Assembly (NCBI RefSeq): GCF_005233875.1
Contig: NZ_SZPZ01000001.1
Coordinates: 1,302,001-1,366,000 of the forward strand
Direction: 5' to 3'
DNA: 64,000 bases
Origin: Kribbella jiaozuonensis
GTDB taxonomy: Bacteria > Actinomycetota > Actinomycetes > Propionibacteriales > Kribbellaceae
Positions 53,782-62,341 of this stretch are shown here, one piece after another. Each line of letters opens with the position of its first letter. The first letter of the stretch is position 1. The notes beneath the pieces are model-generated. The model had not been told where the DNA came from. It saw only the letters and a list, made by a program, of their open reading frames with translations, and searched no databases. A program made the translations under genes and the position numbers.

Positions 53782-54489
53782 ATGCTCGAGTTGGACGGTT
53801 ACCTGCTCGCGCCGCCGCGCGCGCAGTTCAACCTGGCCTTCGACACCTACGACACCTGGTGCCTGCTGCTGCCCACCGCCGGCTCGTTCGACTACGAGGT
53901 CGGCGACGCGCACGGGACCGCGAAGTTCGGCGACATGGTCGTCTGCCCGCCCGGCGGCACCCTCCACCGCCGCATGCGCACCCGGACGTCGTTCTTCCAC
54001 GCCCGCTTCACCACAGAGCTGGATCCCCCACCCGGCGGCACCCGAGTCCGCGACCTCGACCGCCTCCGCGGCAACCTCAAACTGCTCGAGCACGCCGACA
54101 GTGCGATCGCCACCCACGTCGTGACCGACCTCGCCCTGATGATCCGCCGCACCCGCTCCCCGCTGGACCCGCTGGTCCACAGCGCGCTCACGTATCTCAA
54201 CGAGCACTACGCCTCAACAGACATCTCGTTGACCGACCTGGCCGCCGTCCTCGGCATCAGTCCGTCGCAGCTCTCCCGACGATTCCGCGCGGTCCGCGGC
54301 ATCACCCCCGTCGCCTACTTGCGTGACCTCCGCCTGCAGAAAGCGCGTGAACTGCTGACCGAGACCGACCAGACGCTCCAGCTCATTGCCGAGCAGACCG
54401 GCTACCGCAGCGCGTTCTACCTCAGTCGGGTCTTCAGTGCGCAGACAGGGCAGTCGCCGTCGGAGTATCGCCGTACCAGCCGGGTCTGA
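53782..54489 (+). CDS. AraC-family transcriptional regulator
   Basis: 235 residues from ATG 53782 (MLELDGYLL); the frame opens at 53737. The N-terminal cupin-like sensor (DTWCLLLPTAGSFDYEV, GDMVVCPPGGTLHRRMR) precedes two C-terminal HTH motifs: ISLTDLAAVLGISPSQLSRRF and LQLIAEQTGYRSAFYLSRVF, then GQSPSEYRR. It diverges from the FAD oxidoreductase and probably activates that unit in response to a sugar. No clear ribosome site supports either start. Confidence 0.88.
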   Translation: MLELDGYLLAPPRAQFNLAFDTYDTWCLLLPTAGSFDYEVGDAHGTAKFGDMVVCPPGGTLHRRMRTRTSFFHARFTTELDPPPGGTRVRDLDRLRGNLKLLEHADSAIATHVVTDLALMIRRTRSPLDPLVHSALTYLNEHYASTDISLTDLAAVLGISPSQLSRRFRAVRGITPVAYLRDLRLQKARELLTETDQTLQLIAEQTGYRSAFYLSRVFSAQTGQSPSEYRRTSRV

Positions 54490-54507
54490 GGCGTTCTAGG
54501 GTTAGCC

Positions 54508-55533
54508 ATGCGCACAGACCACGGGCTGCCGGTGGTACGGCTGGGACTGATCGGGGCCGGCCGGATCGGCACGATGCATGCCGCCAACATCGCCCGGAAC
54601 GTACCCGGCGCCGAGCTGGCGGCCGTCGCCGACACCAGGCCGGAAGCCGCCCGGCAACTCGCAGCGCGGTACGACGCAGCGCCGGTGACCGTCGACGAAC
54701 TGCTGAAGGATCCGGAGCTCGACGGCGTGGTGATCACGTCTCTCGCGATCTCGCACTCCGAGCTGATCATCCGCGCGGCCGAGGCAGGCAAGGCGGTCTG
54801 GTGCGAGAAGCCTGCATCTCTGACGCTGGCGGAGCTGGACCGGGCGATCGCCGCGACCGACCGCGCGGCTGTCCCGTTCCAGGTCGGCTTCAACCGTAGG
54901 TTCGCCAAGGACTTCGCGGCGGCGCGCCGCACCATCGAGGACGGCGGTATCGGAACACCCCAGCTGATGCGCTCGGTCACTCGTGACCCCGGCCGTCCCG
55001 GAGGCCTGCGGCACGCCGCGCACGTTCCGCAGTGGACGATCTTCCGCGAGACGCTGATCCACGACTTCGACATCCTGCTCTGGCTCAATCCCGGTGCGCG
55101 ACCGGTCGAGGTCTTCACGACGGCCGATGCTTTGGTGGCACCGGAGTACAAGGAAGCTGGACTGATCGACACCGCGGTCGTGGTGATCAGGTTCGACAAC
55201 GGTGCGATCGCGACGGCCGAGGCCAACTTCTCGTCGTACTACGGGTACGACGTACGCGGTGAGGTCTTCGGCAGTGAGGGCATGGTCGTCGCTGGTCAGC
55301 TCGCCGGCAGTGCACTCGCGCACTACAACGCCGGCGGAGTGCACCAGCAGACGCTGCGCAGTGACGAGGAGATGTTCCACGAGGCGTACGTGCAGGAGCT
55401 CGCCGACTTCGCGGACGTGGTGCGGACGAACGGCGTACCGCCGGTGACCGGGCAGGAGGCGCGGGCCGCCTTGCAGGTGGCGCTGGCCGCGATGGCGTCG
55501 TACGAAGAGCACCGGCCGGTGCAGATCATGTGA
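54508..55533 (+). CDS. Gfo/Idh/MocA oxidoreductase, IolG-like
   Basis: 341 residues. LGLIGAGRIGTMHAANIA at the start, WCEKPASLTLAELDRA near 99 with the catalytic Lys, QVGFNRRFAKDFAAAR near 128, and TLIHDFDILLWLNPGA near 183. Close in pattern to inositol 2-dehydrogenases. It starts 18 nt after the AraC stop and is followed by a GntR regulator like that of the iol operon, which supports an inositol-related substrate. Confidence 0.88.
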   Translation: MRTDHGLPVVRLGLIGAGRIGTMHAANIARNVPGAELAAVADTRPEAARQLAARYDAAPVTVDELLKDPELDGVVITSLAISHSELIIRAAEAGKAVWCEKPASLTLAELDRAIAATDRAAVPFQVGFNRRFAKDFAAARRTIEDGGIGTPQLMRSVTRDPGRPGGLRHAAHVPQWTIFRETLIHDFDILLWLNPGARPVEVFTTADALVAPEYKEAGLIDTAVVVIRFDNGAIATAEANFSSYYGYDVRGEVFGSEGMVVAGQLAGSALAHYNAGGVHQQTLRSDEEMFHEAYVQELADFADVVRTNGVPPVTGQEARAALQVALAAMASYEEHRPVQIM

Positions 55534-55586
55534 TCAAATCCGGGTGGTGGGTCGACGGAATCGGGTCCAGCATTCAGGATGTGCCC

Positions 55587-56330
55587 ATGAGTACCGTCCA
55601 GGTCCAGGTCGATCGGAACAGCCGTACGCCGTTGCACGTTCAACTGGCGCAGCAGCTCGAAGCGGCCATCCAGGGCGGTGAACTGCCGGTCGGCTCCCGG
55701 CTGAGCAACGAGGTGGACCTGGCCGAGGCCTACGGGCTCAGCCGCCCCACCGTGCGCCAGGCGATCGCCCGCCTGGTCGACCAGGGCCTCCTGGTCCGCA
55801 AACGCGGCGTCGGCACGCAGGTGGTCGGCAACTCCGGTCAGGTACGCCGGTCGCTCGAGCTGACCAGCCTGTACGACGACCTCGCCGCCGCGCGCCGCAA
55901 GCCCGAAACCGAGATCCTGCGCTTCGGCATCTCGCCCGCGACCGCAGAAGTCGCCACCGCACTCCAGTGCGAGCTGGGGGACCGAGTGCTGAGGCTGGAG
56001 CGACTGCGCCGTGCAGACGGCGAGCCGCTGGCCCTGATGCGCAATTGGCTGCCGCCGGAGCTCCTGGAGACCGACCCGACCACGCTGGCCGAGCGAGGCC
56101 TCTACCAACTGCTGCGCGCCGAGGGCGTCCGCCTCAAGGTCGCACACCAGACCATCTCGGCCATCCCGGCAACACCCGAGCAGGCGCGGCTACTGTCGGA
56201 GGAGCCGGGCTCACCGCTCCTCGCGACCACCCGCATCACGTACGACGACCACGGCCAGCCGGTCGAGTACGGCTCCCACCTGTACCGCGCGAGCCGGTAC
56301 TCCTTCGAGCACACGCTGGTGCACCGCTAG
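55587..56330 (+). CDS. GntR/HutC-family regulator, paralogue of the iol regulator
   Basis: 247 residues. HTH part: TPLHVQLAQQLEAAI, YGLSRPTVRQAIARLVDQG, RKRGVGTQVV. UTRA domain: LALMRNWLPPELL, RGLYQLLRAEGVRLKVAHQTI, GQPVEYGSHLYRASRYSFE. Many positions match the 32323-33060 product, including LTSLYDDL, so both may respond to related inositol metabolites. The start at ATG 55587 is supported by a nearby CAGGA. Its 3' end overlaps the convergent membrane protein gene by 4 nt. Confidence 0.9.
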   Translation: MSTVQVQVDRNSRTPLHVQLAQQLEAAIQGGELPVGSRLSNEVDLAEAYGLSRPTVRQAIARLVDQGLLVRKRGVGTQVVGNSGQVRRSLELTSLYDDLAAARRKPETEILRFGISPATAEVATALQCELGDRVLRLERLRRADGEPLALMRNWLPPELLETDPTTLAERGLYQLLRAEGVRLKVAHQTISAIPATPEQARLLSEEPGSPLLATTRITYDDHGQPVEYGSHLYRASRYSFEHTLVHR

Positions 56331-57034
56331 GAGACGCGCGGCGGGTACACCCAGAGCTTGCTGCGAGCGATCTGCGTTAACTGCGCGATCGAGAGGATCG
56401 GAGCGGGCCGGCTGTGCTCGACGCCCTCGTCCTTGGGCGCGTTGTAGTTGCTGATACTGATCTGCCTGCCGTCGCGGTAGAACAGCTCCACAGTGGTCAC
56501 CGTGATACCGCCCGGGTTCTGCTGGTCGGCGTACAGCGGCCGGTTGGCGTAGGCGACGTACACCGTGCCGTCTGGCTCGACCGTGCAGGTCCCGGCAGGG
56601 GAGCCGTTGCAGTTGGTATTCGCTTGCGCCGTCATCAGGTCGACCGTGAGCAGTCCGGCGCCGCGGCCGTCGTCGAGTACTACGGACAGAGTGCCGTCTT
56701 CAGACGTGGTGGTGTGACCGCGGTGCAGGCTCTGAGGCAGTAGTTCGGCCAGAGTCTCCGCAGGCGTCGACGGCGTCGAGCGGTGCGAGCTCGGCGTACC
56801 GGCCGGCTCCACAGTGGGGGCTGCGTCGTGCTGGAGCAGCTGAGTGCTGCCGAGGATGATGCCGACCGTCGCCAGGACCGCGGCTGCGCCCGAGAGGCCG
56901 GCCAGAGCGGTCCGGCGGTGGCGTAGGACCTTGCCGCGACGGATGCCCCGGGCAACCAGCTCGGGTGTGGCCGGTTGGAGGTCCTCGGTGGCCCGCCGCA
57001 TCAGGTCGGGGAGGCTGTCGTGAAGGTTGGTCAT
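56327..57034 (-). CDS. Membrane protein paired with ECF sigma factor
   Basis: 235 residues. A cytoplasmic N-terminus of about 40 residues (SLPDLMRRATEDLQPATPELVARGIRRGKVLRHRR in part) precedes one transmembrane segment (about 42-62) and an extracytoplasmic domain with two Cys (CNGSPAGTC). The layout is that of anti-sigma or sigma-associated proteins, but the zinc-type anti-sigma motif is absent. It starts 12 nt after the sigma factor stop. GGGAG precedes the ATG. Confidence 0.72.
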   Translation of the reverse strand: MTNLHDSLPDLMRRATEDLQPATPELVARGIRRGKVLRHRRTALAGLSGAAAVLATVGIILGSTQLLQHDAAPTVEPAGTPSSHRSTPSTPAETLAELLPQSLHRGHTTTSEDGTLSVVLDDGRGAGLLTVDLMTAQANTNCNGSPAGTCTVEPDGTVYVAYANRPLYADQQNPGGITVTTVELFYRDGRQISISNYNAPKDEGVEHSRPAPILSIAQLTQIARSKLWVYPPRVS

Positions 57035-57046
57035 GGTGCTCCCAGC

Positions 57047-57547
57047 TCAATGTGCGGTCAGGTGGACGGCTTCGTCGCCGAGCACCGCTCGTAGGCGGCC
57101 CAGCGCGCGCGACGTACGCGTCCTGATCGCACCGGTGTTCTTACCGAGGTCCTGCGCCACCTGCTCGGTACTGCGGTCCTCGAAGTACCGCAGGACCAGC
57201 ACGGCACGGTCCAGCGGGGACAGCTCTGCCATCGCCTGCAGCAGGGACAGGCGTAGCGCGTGGTCACCCGGAGGGTCCGCACGGTCGGGTGTCCGCTCGA
57301 CTGGCCGCTCCGTCGAGCTCTTGCGCCGCCGCTGGGAGATGTACGTCCGCGCCAGCACGGTCTGTGCGTACGCCGCCGGGTTGTCCGCCTGCTCCACCCG
57401 CCGCCAGGCCCGGTAGAGCTTGGCCAGCGTCTCCTGGACCAGGTCCTCCGCCAGGTGATGCTCGCCGGCGAGCAGCCAGGCAGACCGGTACAGCTGCGGA
57501 GTCCGCGCCCGCGCGAACTCCTCGAAGTCCTGTGTAGACCGTGTCAA
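57047..57547 (-). CDS. SigE-family ECF RNA polymerase sigma factor
   Basis: 166 residues. Region 2: FARARTPQLYRSAWLLAGEHHLAEDLVQETLAKLYRAW in family register; region 4: LSPLDRAVLVLRYFEDRST followed by VAQDLGKNTGAIRTRTSRALGRL. It directs RNA polymerase to a small regulon, probably under control of the adjacent membrane protein. The start is TTG at 57547 with GGGAGG upstream; no ATG or GTG fits better. It diverges from the Tad pilus operon. Confidence 0.9.
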   Translation of the reverse strand: MTRSTQDFEEFARARTPQLYRSAWLLAGEHHLAEDLVQETLAKLYRAWRRVEQADNPAAYAQTVLARTYISQRRRKSSTERPVERTPDRADPPGDHALRLSLLQAMAELSPLDRAVLVLRYFEDRSTEQVAQDLGKNTGAIRTRTSRALGRLRAVLGDEAVHLTAH

Positions 57548-57611
57548 AACGCCCTCCCGAGGTCGTCTACACCCGGTTCGACGCCACGAGTCGGCGTTCT
57601 GTTACCGCCGG

Positions 57612-57629
57612 ATTGCAACAAGCTGCAAT
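57612..57629. promoter_or_regulatory. Inverted repeat between sigma factor and pilus operon
   Basis: ATTGCA-ACAAGC-TGCAAT, perfect 6-bp arms with a 6-bp spacer, 65 nt upstream of the sigma gene and about 120 nt upstream of cpaF. It is a candidate operator shared by both directions. Confidence 0.45.
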
Positions 57630-57749
57630 TTCCTGGACCGGTGGTGAGGCGATGGATACGGTGAGTGAGCCTTCCGCGTGTCACGGTTATCCACAGGGCC
57701 GCTGACGCGAGTGGCGCCGGCCGCTCAGGAGTTGAAAGGATGGTCGCGC

Positions 57750-59072
57750 ATGGTGACCGCGTGGTCGCCAGACGGGACACTCACGGGGAGATCGATGACA
57801 GCGGACAGACTCGACGCGCACCGATCCGGCTGGGACGGTGCCATCGAGTTGATCGACGCCCAGGTGCGCGACGTCGTGCGCCGCGAAGGCATCGATCCGC
57901 TCCGCGATCCCGGCGCGGTGAATGCGATCGTCGCCCTCGTCGTGAAGGAGTACGACGAGCGCAGCCTGACCGGAGTCGTCCCGCCGATCGGCGACGTCGA
58001 GGCGGTCAGCCGCGAGGTCCACGACCGGGTCGCGGGCTTCGGGCCGCTGCAGCGTTACCTCGACGACCCCACCGTCGAGGAGATCTGGATCAACGAGCCG
58101 AGCCGGGTGTTCATCGCCCGCGAGGGCCGGCACGAGCTGACAACGACCGTGCTGACCGAGGAAGAGGTCAGCGACTTGGTCGAGCGGATGCTGAAGACCA
58201 CCGGCCGCCGGATCGACGTGTCCCAGCCGTTCACCGACGCCCGGCTGCCGGACGGAAGCCGGGTGCACATCGTCCTCGGCGGCATCACCCAGCGGTATGC
58301 GGCGATCAACATCCGCAAGTTCACCGTCCGGGCGACCCGGCTGACCGACCTGGTCCAGCTGGGTTCGCTGACGCCGCACGCAGCCGCGGTGCTCGAGGCA
58401 TCCGTTGCCGTCGGCCTCAATGTGCTGGTCTCCGGCGGCACACAGGCCGGCAAGACCACGATGCTGAACGCATTGGCCGGTTCGATCCCCGGCAGCGAGC
58501 GGGTGATCAGCTGCGAGGAAGTCTTCGAGATCAAGCTGCCGATCCCCGACTGGGTCTCGATGCAGACCCGTCAGGCCGGTCTCGAGGGGACCGGCGAGGT
58601 GCGGCTGCGCGACCTGGTCAAGGAGTCGCTGCGGATGCGGCCGTCACGCTTGATCGTCGGCGAGGTGCGCGGCGAGGAGTGCCTCGACCTGCTCCTCGCG
58701 CTGAACAGCGGCCTGCCCGGCATGTGCACGATCCACGCGAACTCCGCCCGCGAGGCGCTGACCAAGATGTGCACGCTCCCGCTGCTCGCCGGTGAGAACA
58801 TCGGCTCCCGGTTCGTACTGCCGACCGTGGCGGGATGCGTCGACATCGTCGTACACCTGGGGATTGCGGCGGACGGGCATCGGCGGGTTCGGGAGATCGT
58901 CGCGGTTACCGGGCGGGTCGAGGAGCAGGCGATCGAGACCGAGTCGCTGTTCGTGACGTACGACGGGTATCTGCGCCGGGCCGAGGGGCATCTGCCGCAT
59001 GCCGAGCGGTTCCAGCAGGCCGGATACAACGTGGCCGGACTGCTCACCGAGCTGCCGCGGGGCGTGGGCTGA
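57750..59072 (+). CDS. cpaF: CpaF/TadA pilus assembly ATPase
   Basis: 440 residues of the type II/IV secretion ATPase family. IWINEPSRVFIAREG near 110, Walker A SGGTQAGKTT near 230, SCEEVFEIKLP, Walker B-like SRLIVGEVRGEECLD near 305, and HANSAREAL near 335. It powers Flp/Tad pilus assembly at the inner membrane. ATG 57750 has AAAGGA upstream; ATG 57795 with GGGGAG is a good alternative; the frame also opens at GTG 57678. TGATG-coupled to tadB. Confidence 0.93.
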   Translation: MVTAWSPDGTLTGRSMTADRLDAHRSGWDGAIELIDAQVRDVVRREGIDPLRDPGAVNAIVALVVKEYDERSLTGVVPPIGDVEAVSREVHDRVAGFGPLQRYLDDPTVEEIWINEPSRVFIAREGRHELTTTVLTEEEVSDLVERMLKTTGRRIDVSQPFTDARLPDGSRVHIVLGGITQRYAAINIRKFTVRATRLTDLVQLGSLTPHAAAVLEASVAVGLNVLVSGGTQAGKTTMLNALAGSIPGSERVISCEEVFEIKLPIPDWVSMQTRQAGLEGTGEVRLRDLVKESLRMRPSRLIVGEVRGEECLDLLLALNSGLPGMCTIHANSAREALTKMCTLPLLAGENIGSRFVLPTVAGCVDIVVHLGIAADGHRRVREIVAVTGRVEEQAIETESLFVTYDGYLRRAEGHLPHAERFQQAGYNVAGLLTELPRGVG

Positions 59073-59932
59073 TGGGTCTCCTGATCGGGCTGTTCTTCGG
59101 GGTCGGGCTGCTGCTGATCATCGCTGCGTTCGTCTCGCCGTCCGAGGCGGTGGTCGGCTCGGAAGGGCCGCTGCGTCGCAAGAGTCGCGAATTGCTTGCG
59201 AGTGCAGGGATCGAGGGCCTGACGCCCGGGGCCTTCATGGGTGCGTGTGTGATCACTGGGTTGGCCGGGTTCGTGCTGATGTTCCTGGTGTCCAGGGCAT
59301 TGCCGGTGGGTGCGGTGTTCGGGTTGATGGCGGGTTGGTTGCCGATCGCATTGGTGCGGTCCAGGGCCCGTCGGCGGCTGGCCGAGTTCCGTGAGTTGTG
59401 GCCTGACGTGGTGGACAACGTCGCGTCCGCGGTTCGCGCCGGGTTGTCGTTGTCCGAGGCATTGGCTCAGGTGGGTGAGCGCGGACCGTTGCCGCTGCGC
59501 GAGCCGTTCCGCCGGTTCGGAGCGGACTACGCGTCGACGGGCCGGTTCGCCGAATCGCTCGACCGGTTGAAGGCGCGGCTGGCCGACCCGGTCGGTGACC
59601 GCGTGGTCGAGGCGCTGCGGATCGCGCGCGAGGTCGGCGGTGGCGATCTCGGCCGGCTGCTTCGATCGCTCTCGACGTTCCTACGCGACGACGCGCGGAC
59701 CAGGTCCGAGCTCGAGTCCCGGCAGTCCTGGTCGGTCAACGGCGCTCGGGTCGCGGTCGCCGCGCCCTGGCTGGTGCTGGCGATGCTGTCGTTCCAGGGC
59801 GATGTGATCCAGCGGTACAACTCGCCGGTCGGTGCGCTGATCATTGCCGCGGGCGCGGTCGTCTGCGTGCTCGCGTACCGGTTGATGCTGCGGATCGGCC
59901 GCCTGCCCGAGCCGGAGCGGGTGCTGCGATGA
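59072..59932 (+). CDS. tadB: TadB-like pilus assembly membrane protein
   Basis: 286 residues with a type II secretion F domain. Two N-terminal helices, then the cytoplasmic AEFRELWPDVVDNVASAVRAGLSLSEAL and IAREVGGGDLGRLLRSLSTFLR, then two C-terminal helices. It forms the inner-membrane platform with TadC. The longer frame lies inside cpaF and is rejected. Confidence 0.92.
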   Translation: MGLLIGLFFGVGLLLIIAAFVSPSEAVVGSEGPLRRKSRELLASAGIEGLTPGAFMGACVITGLAGFVLMFLVSRALPVGAVFGLMAGWLPIALVRSRARRRLAEFRELWPDVVDNVASAVRAGLSLSEALAQVGERGPLPLREPFRRFGADYASTGRFAESLDRLKARLADPVGDRVVEALRIAREVGGGDLGRLLRSLSTFLRDDARTRSELESRQSWSVNGARVAVAAPWLVLAMLSFQGDVIQRYNSPVGALIIAAGAVVCVLAYRLMLRIGRLPEPERVLR

Positions 59933-60867
59933 GCCCGATGCTGGTCGGCGGTTTCCTCGGCGCACTGCTCGGCGCCGGGTTGCTGGTCGTCGTACTGCGG
60001 TTGCCGTTCCTTCGCAAACCGACGGTCGACGAGCGGATCTCGCCGTACCTGCGGGATCTCGGGGCGCCGGATGTCTTTGTCGGCGTGGTGGATTCGCGAT
60101 CGCCGTTCTACGCGATCCTGCGGCTGTTCGGTCCGTCGCTGCGCTCGGCGGCCGCGCGGCTCGAGCGGATCCTCGGCGGGGCGAACACGATCCGCCGTCG
60201 ACTGCAGCGCGCCGGGATCCAGCGAACCGTGGAAGAGTTCCGGATCGAGCAGTTGCTGTGGGGAGCGCTGGCCTTCGGCGCCGGCCTGGTGATCTCGATC
60301 ATCGCGGCGGCGTTCAACACCGGAGACCCGGTTGCGCTGATGGTGTTCTGCCTGGTTCTCGGTGTCCTCGGAGTGCTTGGCCGCGACACCTATCTGACCT
60401 CACAGGTACGACGCCGCGAGCGGCGACTGCTTGCCGAGTTGCCGACTGTTGCCGAGCTGCTGGCGTTGTCGGTCGCAGCCGGCGAGGGGCCGGCGGCGGC
60501 ACTGGACCGGGTGACGCGATCATGCCGGGGCGACCTGGCCGACGAGCTGGAACGGGTCCTGGCCGAGACCAGGGCGGGGGAGTCACTGGTCCGCGCGCTC
60601 GACGCGCTCGCGGACCGCACCGGATTGCTGGCGCTGTCGCGTTTCGCGGACGGGCTGGCGGTGGCGCTCGAGCGCGGCACCCCGCTGGCCGACGTACTGC
60701 GGGCGCAGGCCGCCGACATCCGGGAAGCGGGGCGCCGCGAGCTGATCGAGTCGGGCGCACGCCGCGAAGTAGCCATGATGGTGCCGGTGATCTTCCTGGT
60801 CCTCCCGGTGACCATCGCCTTCGCCTTCTACCCGGGCGCTGTCGGAATCCGGCTGATCGCCGGATGA
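59929..60867 (+). CDS. tadC: TadC-like pilus assembly membrane protein
   Basis: 312 residues, second T2SSF protein. Helices at the N-terminus, about 105-150 and at the C-terminus; the F domain core is LAELPTVAELLALSVAAGEG and ARREVAMMVPVIFLVLPVT. ATGA-coupled to tadB. It pairs with TadB in the pilus platform. Confidence 0.92.
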   Translation: MSPMLVGGFLGALLGAGLLVVVLRLPFLRKPTVDERISPYLRDLGAPDVFVGVVDSRSPFYAILRLFGPSLRSAAARLERILGGANTIRRRLQRAGIQRTVEEFRIEQLLWGALAFGAGLVISIIAAAFNTGDPVALMVFCLVLGVLGVLGRDTYLTSQVRRRERRLLAELPTVAELLALSVAAGEGPAAALDRVTRSCRGDLADELERVLAETRAGESLVRALDALADRTGLLALSRFADGLAVALERGTPLADVLRAQAADIREAGRRELIESGARREVAMMVPVIFLVLPVTIAFAFYPGAVGIRLIAG

Positions 60868-60881
60868 ATCGAGGAGAGGTC

Positions 60882-61079
60882 ATGTCCCTACACCTGACGA
60901 GACTGTTCGTGGCGTTGCTGCTGAAGCCACGCCCGGCGCGGAGCGAGCGCGGCGACGTCCCCGGCTGGGTGCTGATCACCGTGATGACGGCCGGTCTGGT
61001 CGTCGTGATCTGGCGAGTGGCCGGCGACCAGCTCGCCACCATGCTCAAGGACGCGCTGTCCTCGGTCTCCAACAAGTAA
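60882..61079 (+). CDS. Short pilin-like membrane peptide
   Basis: 65 residues. A basic N-terminus with ARSERGDVPGWVLITVMTAG followed by a single hydrophobic helix resembles Flp-type pilins, with Gly-Asp where class III prepilins often show Gly before the mature end; the usual Glu at position 5 is not obvious. It is the best major pilin candidate in this operon. The ATG at 60882 has GAGGAGAGG upstream; ATG 60864 is earlier but lacks one. Stop and next start overlap (TAATG). Confidence 0.75.
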   Translation: MSLHLTRLFVALLLKPRPARSERGDVPGWVLITVMTAGLVVVIWRVAGDQLATMLKDALSSVSNK

Positions 61080-61465
61080 TGCCCAGGGCCCGTGGCGAGC
61101 GGGGCGCGGCGGTTGTCGACTTCGTCCTGGTCTCGACGCTCGTGGTGCCGTTGTTCCTCGGGATCCTGCAGGTCGGCCTGTTCCTGTACGTACGCAACAC
61201 GGTGACCGCCGCCGCCTCCGAGGGCGCGCACTACGCGGCCGTGCTCAACCGGGAGCCGGCCGACGGCGAGGCACGCACCCGCGAGCTGATCAGCGGCGTG
61301 GTCCGGGACCAGTTGATCGACTCGGTGTCGGCGGAGGCGACCGATATCGACGGACAGCCCGGTGTCGAGGTCACCGTCCAGGCACACATGCCGCCCCTCG
61401 GCCTGTGGGGACCAGGCATCTCGTTCAGCGTCCAGGGGCACGCGGTCAAGGAGACGGGCGAGTGA
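61079..61465 (+). CDS. TadE-like minor pilin
   Basis: 128 residues. GERGAAVVDFVLVSTLVVPLF is the TadE start (ERG, then the helix), followed by an extracytoplasmic domain. TadE proteins are pseudopilins needed for pilus assembly. Coupled at both ends to neighbours. Confidence 0.88.
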   Translation: MPRARGERGAAVVDFVLVSTLVVPLFLGILQVGLFLYVRNTVTAAASEGAHYAAVLNREPADGEARTRELISGVVRDQLIDSVSAEATDIDGQPGVEVTVQAHMPPLGLWGPGISFSVQGHAVKETGE

Positions 61466-61908
61466 GGCGCCGACGGGACGAGCGCGGGAGTGCGATCGTC
61501 GAGTTCTCCTGGCTGGCGATCCTGCTGATGGTCCCGTTGGTCTACTTCATGCTCGGCGTGTTCGACGTCCAGCGGGCGTCGTACGGCGCGACCGCGGCGA
61601 CCCGCGCGGCCGGCCGGGCATTCGTGATCGTGCCGGACGGGGTGTCCGAGGACGAAGCGCGCACCCGGGCGTTCGAGGCGGCCAAGCTGGCGATGAAGGA
61701 CCAGGGGATGGAGCTCAGCCCTGACGAGCTGACGATCAGCTGCAACCCGGCCTGTCTGCAGCCGGGGTCGACGGTGACCGTCACGATCGACACCGAAGTA
61801 CGCCTGCCGCTGATCCCCGACGCGCTCGGCGGCGAACCGCCGGCGATCCGCATCAGCGCCGCGCACACCGAGGCGTTCGGCGACTACCGCGAAGCCAAGG
61901 GCAACTGA
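61462..61908 (+). CDS. TadE/TadF-like pseudopilin
   Basis: 148 residues. DERGSAIVEFSWLAILLMVP matches the TadE-like leader with Glu near position 5 of the helix; two Cys (CNPAC) form a likely disulphide loop outside. Starts with GTG overlapping the previous stop (GTGA). Confidence 0.88.
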   Translation: MRRRRDERGSAIVEFSWLAILLMVPLVYFMLGVFDVQRASYGATAATRAAGRAFVIVPDGVSEDEARTRAFEAAKLAMKDQGMELSPDELTISCNPACLQPGSTVTVTIDTEVRLPLIPDALGGEPPAIRISAAHTEAFGDYREAKGN

Positions 61909-62339
61909 TGAGGCGGCGGAAGCACGGTGAGGATGGGCAGATGACCGTCCTGATCATCGGGTTCACCGTGGTCATCCTGTTGATGGTCGTGGTGGTCACC
62001 GACATCTCGAAGGCGTTCCTGGTTCGCCGCGACCTCGACGCAACCGCCGACGGCGCAGTTCTCGCCGCGGCCAACGGCCTGGCCGCGGTCTACGCCCAGC
62101 CCGGCGCCGGCGGCAACGCGGCGATCGACGCCGACCAGGCCGCCCGACTGACCGCCGACTACCTCGATGAAGTTGCTGCCAGCAACAGATTCGACAGCCT
62201 CGACTGGTCCGTGGACGTCGAAGGTACGACGGTCACCGTCCACCTGACCTCCACCGCGAACCTCCCGTTCCATCCCCCGGGCTTCCCCACCTCAACAGAT
62301 CTGTCATCCGAAGCCGCGGCCATCGTCCCGATCCGCTGA
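61908..62339 (+). CDS. TadG-like pilus protein
   Basis: 143 residues. EDGQMTVLIIGFTVVILLMV is the TadG/Flp-associated leader helix, followed by LVRRDLDATADGAVLAAANGLA, typical of TadG N-termini; the large von Willebrand domain of full TadG is absent. TGATG-coupled to the previous gene. It is the last gene of the operon and converges with the gene at 62342. Confidence 0.85.
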   Translation: MRRRKHGEDGQMTVLIIGFTVVILLMVVVVTDISKAFLVRRDLDATADGAVLAAANGLAAVYAQPGAGGNAAIDADQAARLTADYLDEVAASNRFDSLDWSVDVEGTTVTVHLTSTANLPFHPPGFPTSTDLSSEAAAIVPIR

Positions 62340-62341
62340 GA

